Origin: Lachnospiraceae bacterium
GTDB lineage: Bacteria; Bacillota; Clostridia; Lachnospirales; Lachnospiraceae
Assembly: GCA_022647575.1 (NCBI GenBank)
Contig: JALCKY010000006.1
Coordinates: forward strand, 62,001-126,000
Length of the DNA: 64,000 nucleotides
Reading direction: 5' to 3'
Shown here: positions 34,088 to 42,652 of the stretch, one piece after another
Layout: each line of letters begins with the position of its first letter
Position numbering within the stretch: position 1 is the first letter of the stretch
The notes under the pieces: model-generated
Databases searched by the model: none
The model's input: only the letters and a program-made list of their open reading frames with translations
Told to the model about the DNA's origin: nothing
Position numbers and translations under genes: made by a program

Positions 34088-35516
34088 AAGATATGAGACC
34101 GTTATCGGCCTGGAGACCCATGTCGAACTGGCAACGAAGACGAAGCTGTTCTGCGGCTGCTCCACGGAATTCGGAGGAGCGCCGAATACCCACACCTGCC
34201 CTGTCTGCACCGGCATGCCGGGCTCCCTGCCCGTCCTGAACCGCCAGGCGCTGAAGTATGCAATCGCGGTGGGACTGGCGACCAGCTGCGAAATCACGCG
34301 TCACAGCAAATTCGACCGGAAGAATTATTTCTATCCGGACAACCCGCAGAACTATCAGATCTCGCAGCTCTATCTGCCGATCTGCCGGAACGGACATATC
34401 GAGATCGAGACGGCGGCGGGAAAGAAGAGCGTCGGCATCCACGAAATCCATATGGAAGAGGACGCGGGGAAACTGGTCCACGATGAGTGGACGGACACGT
34501 CGCTCGTCGACTACAACCGTTCGGGAGTGCCCCTGATTGAAATTGTCTCGGAACCGGACATGAGAAGTCCGGAAGAAGTCATTGCCTATCTGAAGAAGCT
34601 GAAGAGCATCATCGGTTATCTGGGAGCCTCGGACTGCAAGCTGCAGGAAGGCTCGATGAGGGCAGACGTGAATATTTCCGTGAGGCCGTTCGGCTCCGAC
34701 GTGCTCGGGACCAGGACGGAAATGAAGAACATCAATTCCTTCAAGGCGATTGCCCGCTGCATCGAGGGAGAACGGGAAAGACAGATCGAAATTCTGGAGG
34801 GAAAGAAGGAAGTCGTTCAGGAAACCCGCCGCTGGGATGACAACAAAGAGTATTCGAAGGCGATGAGAAGCAAGGAAGACGCCAAAGACTACCGCTATTT
34901 CCCGGACCCGGATCTTGTGCCGATCGATGTCAGCGACGAAATGCTGGAGGAAATCAGAAAGGAGCAGCCGGAATTTGCCGAGGCGAAGGCACTCCGTTAT
35001 CAGAAAGAGTACGGGCTGCCGGAAAAGGATATTGCCATCCTGACCGGAGACCGGCATCTGGCGGATCTTTTTGAAAAGTCGGCGGCTCTTTCGGGAGAGC
35101 CGAAGAAAACCGCCAACTGGCTGATCGTCGAGACGCAGCAGCTGCTGAAGGAAAAGGAAGAAGATCCGGAGGATCTCCGCTTCAGTCCGGGGCACCTGGC
35201 ATCGCTTGTGAGGATGACGTCGGAGAACAGGATCAGTTCCGGTTCCGCAAAAGAGATCTTCCTGCATATGTATGAGGATGACTGCGATCCGGAGAAATAT
35301 GCGGAAGAACACAGGCTGCTGATCGTGCGGGATGAAGGAGCTCTGAAGGTGGCTGTGCAGAAGGCAGTTGCCGAGAACCCGCAGGCCGTCGAGGACTTCC
35401 GGAACGGAAAGAAGAAAGCGGTCGGCGCCCTGATCGGCAGCGTTATGAAGGAGACGCACGGAAAGGCCGATCCTGCCGAGGCCGGGAAGCTGCTGGAGGA
35501 AATCCTGAGTTCCTGA
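34080..35516 (+). CDS. gatB: Asp/Glu-tRNA amidotransferase subunit B
   Basis: ATP-dependent kinase and transamidase subunit, 478 residues. Family marks: VIGLETHVELATKTKLFCGC, CPVCTGMPGSLPVLN, YPDNPQNYQISQ, the C-terminal helical YqeY-like tail (DFRNGKKKAVGALIGSVMKET). Start 34080 overlaps gatA by 8 bp and has GGAAGG before it; an earlier ATG at 34035 lies inside gatA. With aspS it completes the indirect Asn-tRNA route. Confidence 0.96.
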   Translation: MSERYETVIGLETHVELATKTKLFCGCSTEFGGAPNTHTCPVCTGMPGSLPVLNRQALKYAIAVGLATSCEITRHSKFDRKNYFYPDNPQNYQISQLYLPICRNGHIEIETAAGKKSVGIHEIHMEEDAGKLVHDEWTDTSLVDYNRSGVPLIEIVSEPDMRSPEEVIAYLKKLKSIIGYLGASDCKLQEGSMRADVNISVRPFGSDVLGTRTEMKNINSFKAIARCIEGERERQIEILEGKKEVVQETRRWDDNKEYSKAMRSKEDAKDYRYFPDPDLVPIDVSDEMLEEIRKEQPEFAEAKALRYQKEYGLPEKDIAILTGDRHLADLFEKSAALSGEPKKTANWLIVETQQLLKEKEEDPEDLRFSPGHLASLVRMTSENRISSGSAKEIFLHMYEDDCDPEKYAEEHRLLIVRDEGALKVAVQKAVAENPQAVEDFRNGKKKAVGALIGSVMKETHGKADPAEAGKLLEEILSS

Positions 35517-35604
35517 ACTTACAGGAAATGCCGGAGGAAGTCCAGACTTCCTGAACTTTCGGAAAATCGGATACCCCGGGGCCTGCGGAAAACAGATTTT
35601 CAGC

Positions 35605-35624
35605 AAATTGTCTGAAAATCAGAA
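35605..35624 (+). promoter_or_regulatory. Shared 20-bp nitrogen promoter element, copy at gltB
   Basis: Identical to 26694-26713. Here a second half-site, GATTTTCAG (35595-35603), forms a 9-bp inverted repeat with CTGAAAATC (35612-35620), 8 bp apart. The element ends 17 bp before the -35. Confidence 0.8.
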
Positions 35625-35641
35625 AACTTTCCCGCGAACTC

Positions 35642-35670
35642 TTTACAATTGAAAAGTTGTGTTGTATAGT
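35642..35670 (+). promoter_or_regulatory. Promoter of gltBD
   Basis: TTTACA (35642-35647), 17-bp spacer, TATAGT (35665-35670). Predicted transcript start near 35677. Confidence 0.8.
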
Positions 35671-35679
35671 TTCTCAAAA

Positions 35680-35722
35680 GGTCGCAAAGAAGCGCATCGA
35701 ACTTCTTTGCGACCCTTTTTTT
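35680..35722 (+). terminator. Promoter-proximal terminator (attenuator) in the gltB leader
   Basis: Perfect 13-bp stem GGTCGCAAAGAAG/CTTCTTTGCGACC (35680-35692, 35702-35714), 9-nt loop, then CT7. It begins about 4 nt after the predicted transcript start and 28 bp before the gltB ATG, the same design as glnN. Confidence 0.85.
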
Positions 35723-35749
35723 ATGTTTTGAACACAGGAGGGCTGTCAA

Positions 35750-38700
35750 ATGTTTCAAGTCAGAAATCCGCTTCCGGTTCCGCCGCTTTATGATCCTTCG
35801 TACGAGCATGATGCGTGCGGCATCGGAGTATGCGTCGATATCAAGGGAAGGAAAAGCCGCCGCAATGTGGACGACGCGCTGAAGATCGTCGAGAACCTGG
35901 AGCACCGTGCCGGGCGCGATGCCGAAGGAAAGACCGGCGACGGCGTCGGAATCCTTACCCAGATCCCGCACAAGTTCATGCAGAAGGTGACGAAGCCTTT
36001 GGGCATCGTGCTGGGAAATGAACGCGAATACGGCGTGGGCATGTTTTTCTTTCCCCAGCGGGAAATGGAACGCAGCCGTGCCAAGAAAATGTTCGAGGTC
36101 GTCATCCGAAAGGAAGGACTGAACTTCCTCGGATGGAGAGAAGTTCCGGTGGATGCTTCCGTCCTCGGGACCAAGGCGCTGGAATGCATGCCGTGCATCA
36201 TGCAGGGCTTTGTGGAAAAGCCGCCCCGCACGGAAAAAGGACTGGAGTTCGACCGGAAGCTTTATGTCGCGCGCCGCGTTTTCGAGCAGTCCAATGACAA
36301 TACATATGTCGTCTCTCTCTCGAGCCGGACGATCGTCTATAAGGGAATGCTCCTGGTCAGGCAGCTGAGGACGTTCTACAGCGACCTTCAGGACCCGGAC
36401 TATGAGACGGCCATTGCCATCGTGCATTCCCGTTTCTCGACGAATACGTTCCCGAGCTGGGAGAGGGCGCATCCCTACCGTTTCATCGTGCACAACGGGG
36501 AAATCAACACGATCCGCGGAAATGCCGACAAGATGTATGCCCGCGAGGAAAATATGGATTCCGACAATCTTCACGGCGAGATGCCGAAGATCATGCCGGT
36601 CATCAATGCGTCGGGCTCCGATTCCGCGATGCTTGACAACACCCTGGAATTCCTGACGATGAGCGGAATGGATCTGCCTCTGGCGGTCATGATCACGATT
36701 CCCGAACCGTGGGAGAACAACAAGAATATTTCCCAGGAGAAGCGGGATTTCTATCAGTATTATGCGACGATGATGGAGCCGTGGGACGGCCCGGCCTCGA
36801 TCCTGTTCTCCGACGGAGACGTCGTGGGAGCGGTTCTGGACCGCAACGGCCTGCGTCCTTCCCGGTACCTCATCACGAAAGATGAGCGGCTGATCCTCTC
36901 TTCCGAAGTCGGCGTCCTTCCGGTCCGGCCTCAGGATATCCTGGTCAAGGACCGCCTGCGTCCGGGCAAGATGCTGCTGGTCGACCTGCGGAAAGGAAAA
37001 CTGATCGACGACAACGAACTGAAGGAGAAGTATGCGACGCAGCAGCCCTACGGCGAATGGCTCGACAACAACCTTGTTTTCCTGAAGGACCTGCGCATCC
37101 CGAACAACCGCATCCCGGAATACAGGGGCGAAGAACTGCAGAGGATGCAGAAGGCGTTCGGCTACAACTACGAGGAAATCATCGACGGCATCCTGCCGAT
37201 GGCTGAGACGGGAAATGAAAAGACGGCATCGATGGGCGTCGATACGGCGCTCCCGGTATTCAATCCGGGCTACCATCCGCTGTTTCATTTCTTCAAGCAG
37301 CTGTTTGCACAGGTAACGAACCCGCCGATCGATGCGCTGAGGGAGGAAGTCGTCACGTCGACTTCCGTCTATATCGGGACGTCCGGCAATCTTCTTGAGG
37401 AATATCCGAAGAACTGCAACCTGCTGAAGGTCCACAACCCGATCCTGACCAATACCGACCTTCTGAAGATCAAGAACATGCATGCCGAAGGCTTCAAGGT
37501 CGAAGTGCTGCCGATCACGTATTACGCCAGCACGTCGCTCGAAAAGGCTATTGAGCATCTTTTTGTGGAAGCGGACCGTGCCTACCGGGACGGCGTGAAC
37601 ATCATCATCCTGTCGGACAGAGGGTTCGATGAGAACCATGTCGCGATTCCGTCCCTTCTGGCAGTCTCCGCCCTGAACCGGCATCTGGTCAACACGAAGA
37701 AGAGGACGTCGGTCGCGCTGATTCTGGAATCCGGAGAACCCTGCGAAGTGCATCATTTCGCGACGCTGCTCGGCTACGGAGCCTGTGCGGTCAATCCGTA
37801 CCTGGCCCAGGAAACCATCCGGGGCCTTATCAGCGACGGACTGCTGGACAAGGATTACTATGCCGCGGTCAACGACTATAACAAGGCGATTCTGAACGGC
37901 ATTGTCCGCATCGCATCGAAGATGGGCATTTCCACGATCCAGTCCTATCAGGGCTCGCAGATTTTTGAAGCCATCGGCATCGACCAGGATGTCATCGACC
38001 GGTATTTCACCAATACGGTCTGCCGCGTCGGAGGCCTTTCCCTGAAGGATATCGAAGAGGAAGTCGAGAAGAGACATTCGAAGGCTTTTGATCCGCTCGG
38101 ACTTTCCCTCAACCTGACGGTCGATTCCATCGGCGATCATTCCATGCGCAGCGGAGCGGAAGAGCATCTCTACAATCCTGCGACGATCCATCTGCTGCAG
38201 CTGTCGACGAGGACCGGAAACTATGATCTGTTCAGGCAGTATACGAAACTGGTTGATGAAAATTCTTCAATCATGAACCTGCGCGGACTGATGGACTTCC
38301 GATATCCGGAAAAAGGAATTCCGATCGAAGAAGTCGAGAGCGTGGATTCCATCGTAAGGAGATTCAAGACCGGGGCGATGAGCTACGGGTCCATTTCCAA
38401 AGAAGCCCATGAGACACTGGCCGCTGCCATGAATTCCATCCACGGCGAGTCGAATACCGGGGAAGGCGGAGAGGACGAAGAACGGCTGAACGTGCGGCCG
38501 GGCGCTCCGAATAAATGCTCGGCGATCAAGCAGGTCGCTTCGGCGCGTTTCGGGGTCACCTCTGAGTATCTGTGCTCCGCGAAGGAAATCCAGATTAAAA
38601 TGGCGCAGGGAGCCAAGCCCGGAGAAGGCGGAAACCTTCCCGGCGGAAAAGTATATCCCTGGGTGGCAAAGACAAGACATTCGACGCCCGGCGTGGCGCT

Positions 38701-40303
38701 GATTTCGCCGCCGCCGCATCATGACATTTATTCCATCGAGGATCTGGCTGAGCTGATCTATGACCTGAAAAATGCCAACAGGAAAGCAAGAATCAATGTG
38801 AAGCTGGTCTCCGAAGCCGGCGTCGGCACGGTTGCGTCCGGCGTTGCCAAGGCGGGAGCACAGGTCATCCTCATTTCCGGCTATGACGGTGGAACCGGGG
38901 CGGCGCCCAGGAACTCCATCCACAACGCGGGACTTCCCTGGGAGCTCGGCGTTGCGGAGACCCATCAGACCCTGATCCTGAACGGACTGCGCAGCAGGGT
39001 GCGCCTCGAGACGGACGGCAAGCTGATGACGGGACGGGACGTCTGCATCGCGGCCATGCTGGGCGCGGAGGAATTCGGTTTTGCCACGGCGCCCCTGATC
39101 ACGATGGGCTGCGTCATGATGAGAGTCTGCAATCTGGATACCTGCCCGATGGGCATCGCGACGCAGAACCCGGAACTCAGGAAGCGTTTCTCCGGCAAGC
39201 CGGAATACGTCGTGAACTTCATGAAATTCATCGCCGAGAATCTGCGCGAGTACATGGCGAAACTCGGCATCCGTACGATCGACGAGCTGGTCGGAAGAAG
39301 CGACCTGCTGAAGAAAAAAGATAATCTTGCGGACTATGAACAGAAAATCGATCTGGACAGGATCCTGGAAAATCCGTATGCGGGAAAGAAGGATACAGCC
39401 TGCATTTTCGATCCGAAGCATGTCTATGATTTCCATCTCGAGAAGACGCTGGACGAAAAGGTCCTGCTGAAGGAGTTGGAGCCGGCGATCGAAAAGAACG
39501 AAGCGAAATCGCTGGAAGTGGACGTCCGGAATACGGACCGCGCCTTCGGTACGATCCTGGGCTCGGTCATCACGGAAAAGCTCGGGAAAAAGGCCATGGA
39601 AAATCAGTACCTGATCCGATGCAGCGGTGCGGGCGGCCAGAGCTTCGGCGCTTTCATCCCGAAGGGACTGACGCTCGAACTGACCGGCGACAGCAACGAC
39701 TATTTCGGGAAGGGTCTGTCCGGAGGGACGCTGGTCCTGTATCCGCCGAAGGGCAGCCAGTTCAGGCAGGATGAGAATATCATCGTGGGAAATGTGGCGC
39801 TTTACGGAGCGACGAGCGGGAAAGCATTTATCTGCGGCGTGGCCGGGGAGAGATTCGCCGTGAGGAATTCCGGAGCGACGGCAGTAGTCGAAGGCGTCGG
39901 AGACCACGGCTGCGAATACATGACCGGCGGCCGCGTTGCGGTCCTGGGCATGACCGGAAAGAATTTTGCGGCCGGAATGAGCGGCGGCATCGCCTACGTG
40001 CTGGATGAGAAGAATGATCTTTATACACGCCTCAACAAAACGATGATCGCCTCTTACGAGCTGTCCGACAAATATGACGTAGCGGAACTGAAGGGCATGC
40101 TGGAAGAGCATGTGCTGAGGACGGGGTCCGTAAAAGGAAGCGAGATCCTGGCTCATTTCGAGGAGTATCTTCCGAAGTTCAAGAAGATCATTCCGCACGA
40201 TTATGAGAAGATGCTGAAGCGCATCGGGGAAATGGAAGAGAAAGGCCTGTCGGAATCGCAGGCCCAGATCGAGGCATTCTATGCCGCAAAGAAGGAGGCC
40301 TGA
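35750..40303 (+). CDS. gltB: Glutamate synthase large subunit
   Basis: Makes glutamate from glutamine and 2-oxoglutarate with GltD. The 1517-residue length is full. A short propeptide precedes the class II amidotransferase nucleophile Cys23 (HDACGIGV). The FMN/synthase domain has GAMSYGSISKEAHE and PPPHHDIYSIEDL; the 3Fe-4S cluster cysteines are in CVMMRVCNLDTCPMG. The C-terminal GXGXG beta-helix domain is present. ACAGGAGGGC precedes the ATG. gltD starts 3 bp after the stop. Control is by the shared element, promoter and leader terminator. Confidence 0.98.
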   Translation: MFQVRNPLPVPPLYDPSYEHDACGIGVCVDIKGRKSRRNVDDALKIVENLEHRAGRDAEGKTGDGVGILTQIPHKFMQKVTKPLGIVLGNEREYGVGMFFFPQREMERSRAKKMFEVVIRKEGLNFLGWREVPVDASVLGTKALECMPCIMQGFVEKPPRTEKGLEFDRKLYVARRVFEQSNDNTYVVSLSSRTIVYKGMLLVRQLRTFYSDLQDPDYETAIAIVHSRFSTNTFPSWERAHPYRFIVHNGEINTIRGNADKMYAREENMDSDNLHGEMPKIMPVINASGSDSAMLDNTLEFLTMSGMDLPLAVMITIPEPWENNKNISQEKRDFYQYYATMMEPWDGPASILFSDGDVVGAVLDRNGLRPSRYLITKDERLILSSEVGVLPVRPQDILVKDRLRPGKMLLVDLRKGKLIDDNELKEKYATQQPYGEWLDNNLVFLKDLRIPNNRIPEYRGEELQRMQKAFGYNYEEIIDGILPMAETGNEKTASMGVDTALPVFNPGYHPLFHFFKQLFAQVTNPPIDALREEVVTSTSVYIGTSGNLLEEYPKNCNLLKVHNPILTNTDLLKIKNMHAEGFKVEVLPITYYASTSLEKAIEHLFVEADRAYRDGVNIIILSDRGFDENHVAIPSLLAVSALNRHLVNTKKRTSVALILESGEPCEVHHFATLLGYGACAVNPYLAQETIRGLISDGLLDKDYYAAVNDYNKAILNGIVRIASKMGISTIQSYQGSQIFEAIGIDQDVIDRYFTNTVCRVGGLSLKDIEEEVEKRHSKAFDPLGLSLNLTVDSIGDHSMRSGAEEHLYNPATIHLLQLSTRTGNYDLFRQYTKLVDENSSIMNLRGLMDFRYPEKGIPIEEVESVDSIVRRFKTGAMSYGSISKEAHETLAAAMNSIHGESNTGEGGEDEERLNVRPGAPNKCSAIKQVASARFGVTSEYLCSAKEIQIKMAQGAKPGEGGNLPGGKVYPWVAKTRHSTPGVALISPPPHHDIYSIEDLAELIYDLKNANRKARINVKLVSEAGVGTVASGVAKAGAQVILISGYDGGTGAAPRNSIHNAGLPWELGVAETHQTLILNGLRSRVRLETDGKLMTGRDVCIAAMLGAEEFGFATAPLITMGCVMMRVCNLDTCPMGIATQNPELRKRFSGKPEYVVNFMKFIAENLREYMAKLGIRTIDELVGRSDLLKKKDNLADYEQKIDLDRILENPYAGKKDTACIFDPKHVYDFHLEKTLDEKVLLKELEPAIEKNEAKSLEVDVRNTDRAFGTILGSVITEKLGKKAMENQYLIRCSGAGGQSFGAFIPKGLTLELTGDSNDYFGKGLSGGTLVLYPPKGSQFRQDENIIVGNVALYGATSGKAFICGVAGERFAVRNSGATAVVEGVGDHGCEYMTGGRVAVLGMTGKNFAAGMSGGIAYVLDEKNDLYTRLNKTMIASYELSDKYDVAELKGMLEEHVLRTGSVKGSEILAHFEEYLPKFKKIIPHDYEKMLKRIGEMEEKGLSESQAQIEAFYAAKKEA

Positions 40304-40305
40304 AG

Positions 40306-41799
40306 ATGGGCAAGCCGACAGGATTCATGGAATATGAAAGGGAGGTTTCCCAGACGGTCGATCCGAGAGAACGGATCGCAAATTTCGGGGAATTCCACAT
40401 TTACCTGAGCAGGGAGGAACAGCAGATCCAGGGCGCGCGCTGCATGAACTGCGGCGTGCCGTTCTGCCAGTCCGGCATGATGCTGATGGGCATGACATCG
40501 GGCTGTCCGCTTCATAACCTGATTCCGGAATGGAATGACCTGGCCTACAGGGGAAGCTTCGAGCAGGCCTATGAAAGACTGGCCAAGACCAACAATTTCC
40601 CGGAATTCACTTCCAGGGTCTGCCCTGCGCTGTGCGAGGCAGCCTGCACGTGCGGGCTTTATGACGATCCCGTGAGCACGAAGGAAAATGAATACCGGAT
40701 TATTGAAAATGCTTTTCAGAAGGACCTGGTCAGGGCGGAGCCGCCCAAGACGCGTACCGGGAAATCGGTTGCCGTCATCGGATCGGGACCGGCCGGGCTG
40801 GCAGCAGCCGACGAGCTGAACAAACGGGGACACCTGGTGACGGTCTTTGAACGCAGCGACCGTCCCGGCGGCCTTCTGATGTACGGCATTCCCAACATGA
40901 AGCTCGACAAGAAAATCGTTGAGAGAAGAATTGAGCTCATGAAGAAAGAAGGGGTCATTTTCAGGACCGGAGAGGATGTCGGAAAGAATACGGCGGCGAA
41001 GGAAATCCTGAAAAAATTCGACCGGGTCATCCTGGCCTGCGGAGCGAAGCAGGCACGCGACATCAGCGCACCGGGGAGAGAGGCGGAAGGCATTTATTTT
41101 GCCGTTGATTTCCTCTCGGCAAATACGAAAAAGCTGCTGGATCCGGATTCGGGGAGCAGGGATTTTGTTTCTGCCAAAGGGAAAAACGTCGTCATCATCG
41201 GCGGCGGGGACACAGGCAATGACTGCGTCGGAACCTGCATCCGCCATGGCTGCAAGTCAGTCGTGCAGGTTGAAATGCTTCCGTGCCCGCCGAAGTCAAG
41301 AGCGGAGAACAACCCGTGGCCGGAGTGGCCGAAGGTCCTGAAGACCGACTACGGCCAGGAAGAAGCCATTGCCGTTTTCGGAAAGGATCCGCGCATTTAT
41401 GAAACGACGGTGAAGGAATTCCTGAAGGACGGCAAGGGAAAACTGTCCGGCGTGACCGTGGTGAAACTGGAATGGAAAAAAGATGAAAAGACCGGAAGAA
41501 TGAACCCGGTGCCCGTGGAAGGCAGCGAAAAGACACTGCCTTGCGAACTGCTGCTGATTGCAGCCGGTTTCCTCGGAAGCGAGAAATACGTGACGGATGC
41601 CTTCGGGGTCAGCCTGACTCCGAGGACGAATGTCGAGACGGAGCCCGGCAGATATGCATCGTCGGCGGATCGGGTCTTTACGGCCGGCGATATGCACCGC
41701 GGCCAGTCCCTCGTCGTCTGGGCTATCCGTGAGGGGAGAGAAGCGGCCTATGCGGTCGACTGCGATCTCATGGGCTATTCGAACCTTTCGGTTCAGTAA
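40306..41799 (+). CDS. gltD: Glutamate synthase small subunit
   Basis: NADPH-oxidising flavoprotein partner of GltB, 497 residues. N-terminal 4Fe-4S region CMNCGVPFCQSG and CPALCEAACTCG, FAD motif VAVIGSGPAGLAAADEL near residue 149, NADPH site NVVIIGGGDTGNDCVGT, and a C-terminal FTAGDMHRGQSLVVWAI. AAGGAGG sits 5 bp before the ATG. A GC-rich hairpin lies just downstream. Confidence 0.97.
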   Translation: MGKPTGFMEYEREVSQTVDPRERIANFGEFHIYLSREEQQIQGARCMNCGVPFCQSGMMLMGMTSGCPLHNLIPEWNDLAYRGSFEQAYERLAKTNNFPEFTSRVCPALCEAACTCGLYDDPVSTKENEYRIIENAFQKDLVRAEPPKTRTGKSVAVIGSGPAGLAAADELNKRGHLVTVFERSDRPGGLLMYGIPNMKLDKKIVERRIELMKKEGVIFRTGEDVGKNTAAKEILKKFDRVILACGAKQARDISAPGREAEGIYFAVDFLSANTKKLLDPDSGSRDFVSAKGKNVVIIGGGDTGNDCVGTCIRHGCKSVVQVEMLPCPPKSRAENNPWPEWPKVLKTDYGQEEAIAVFGKDPRIYETTVKEFLKDGKGKLSGVTVVKLEWKKDEKTGRMNPVPVEGSEKTLPCELLLIAAGFLGSEKYVTDAFGVSLTPRTNVETEPGRYASSADRVFTAGDMHRGQSLVVWAIREGREAAYAVDCDLMGYSNLSVQ

Positions 41800-41808
41800 G
41801 GAAAGAAC

Positions 41809-41841
41809 CCGGTTCCGGCGGTTTTCTGCGGCCGGAGCCGG
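41809..41841 (+). terminator. GC-rich hairpin after gltD
   Basis: CCGGTTCCGGC/GCCGGAGCCGG (41809-41819, 41831-41841) with an 11-nt loop. A T8 run comes about 20 nt later, so termination may be imprecise. Confidence 0.6.
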
Positions 41842-41867
41842 ACATCATGATTCTGTTATTTTTTTTG

Positions 41868-41896
41868 TTGCAAATCGTTCAGGGCTCTGATATAAT
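41868..41896 (+). promoter_or_regulatory. Promoter of the tRNA cluster
   Basis: TTGCAA (41868-41873), 17-bp spacer, TATAAT (41891-41896), 50 bp before tRNA-Ser. Confidence 0.8.
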
Positions 41897-41946
41897 TACC
41901 TTTGCTGTTTCTACAGCACAATCATTCATACATGTTCGAGCATCTT

Positions 41947-42036
41947 GGAGAAGTACCCAAGCTGGCCGAAGGGACACCCCTGGAAAGGGTGCAGGCCGTT
42001 AATAGCGGCGCAAGGGTTCGAATCCCTTCTTCTCCG
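41947..42036 (+). tRNA. tRNA-Ser(GGA)
   Basis: Acceptor GGAGAAG/CTTCTCC, anticodon loop CTGGAAA (GGA), long variable arm, T-arm GGGTTCGAATCCC, discriminator G, no CCA. First of seven clustered tRNA genes. Confidence 0.95.
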
Positions 42037-42041
42037 TCCGT

Positions 42042-42115
<74 letters not shown>

Positions 42116-42145
42116 TTGCAATTTTGCTCTTGTATCATGTATAAT
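42116..42145 (+). promoter_or_regulatory. Internal promoter within the tRNA cluster
   Basis: TTGCAA (42116-42121), 18-bp spacer, TATAAT (42140-42145), 17 bp before tRNA-Asn. It gives the last five tRNAs a second start. Confidence 0.6.
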
Positions 42146-42162
42146 GTAGGAAAGAGTTTTAT

Positions 42163-42234
42163 TCCTCGATAGCTCAATGGTAGAGCACTCGGCTGTTAAC
42201 CGAGGGGTTGTAGGTTCGAGCCCTACTCGGGGAG
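42163..42234 (+). tRNA. tRNA-Asn(GUU)
   Basis: Acceptor TCCTCGA/TCGGGGA, anticodon loop CTGTTAA (GTT), discriminator G, no CCA. This is the expected substrate of the AspRS plus GatCAB route encoded upstream. Confidence 0.95.
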
Positions 42235-42258
42235 CTGCCATGATCTGCATGGCAATCT

Positions 42259-42330
42259 GGCCCCATGGTCAAGCGGTTAAGACATCGCCCTTTCACGGCG
42301 GTAACAGCAGTCCGAATCTGCTTGGGGTCA
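42259..42330 (+). tRNA. tRNA-Glu(UUC)
   Basis: Acceptor GGCCCCA/TGGGGTC with one G-T pair, anticodon loop CTTTCAC (TTC), discriminator A, no CCA. A T8 run directly follows. Confidence 0.94.
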
Positions 42331-42338
42331 TTTTTTTT

Positions 42339-42412
42339 GGATCTTTAGCTCAGTTGGTTAGAGCAACCGGCTCATAACCGGTCGGTCCTGGGTTCGAGTC
42401 CCCGAAGATCCA
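42339..42412 (+). tRNA. tRNA with CAU anticodon: elongator Met or lysidine-modified Ile2
   Basis: Acceptor GGATCTT/AAGATCC, anticodon loop CTCATAA (CAT), discriminator A, no CCA. It lacks the C1-A72 mismatch and GGG/CCC features of initiator tRNA. The acceptor and anticodon arm also resemble some Bacillota tRNA-Ile2, so I leave Met versus Ile2 open. Confidence 0.85.
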
Positions 42413-42438
42413 CTTACCGAAGAATATGAACCTCGTTT

Positions 42439-42512
42439 GGCCCAGTGGCTCAGTTGGTTAGAGCGCCGCCCTGTCACGGCGGAGGTCAGGAGTCCGAGTC
42501 TCCTCTGGGTCG
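42439..42512 (+). tRNA. tRNA-Asp(GUC)
   Basis: Acceptor GGCCCAG/CTGGGTC, anticodon loop CTGTCAC (GTC), discriminator G, no CCA. Confidence 0.95.
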
Positions 42513-42520
42513 TTTTATTT

Positions 42521-42605
42521 GCCGGTGTGGCGGAATAGGTAGACGCAAGGGGACTTAAAATCCCTCGGAGTAAAATCCGTATCGGTTCGAGTCCGATCAC
42601 CGGCA
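42521..42605 (+). tRNA. tRNA-Leu(UAA)
   Basis: Acceptor GCCGGTG/CACCGGC, anticodon loop CTTAAAA (TAA), long variable arm of a class II tRNA, T-loop GTTCGAGTC, discriminator A, no CCA. Last tRNA of the cluster. Confidence 0.94.
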
Positions 42606-42652
42606 TCGAACCTTTTTATTCCTTTTTTTATTTCTTTCACTGGAGTTTATCC

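Noticed and set aside
35600-40198. Open frames of 863 and 643 codons on the minus strand opposite gltB
   Set aside because: Shadows of the GC-rich gltB coding strand; no recognisable motifs, no Shine-Dalgarno, and they overlap the gltB promoter.
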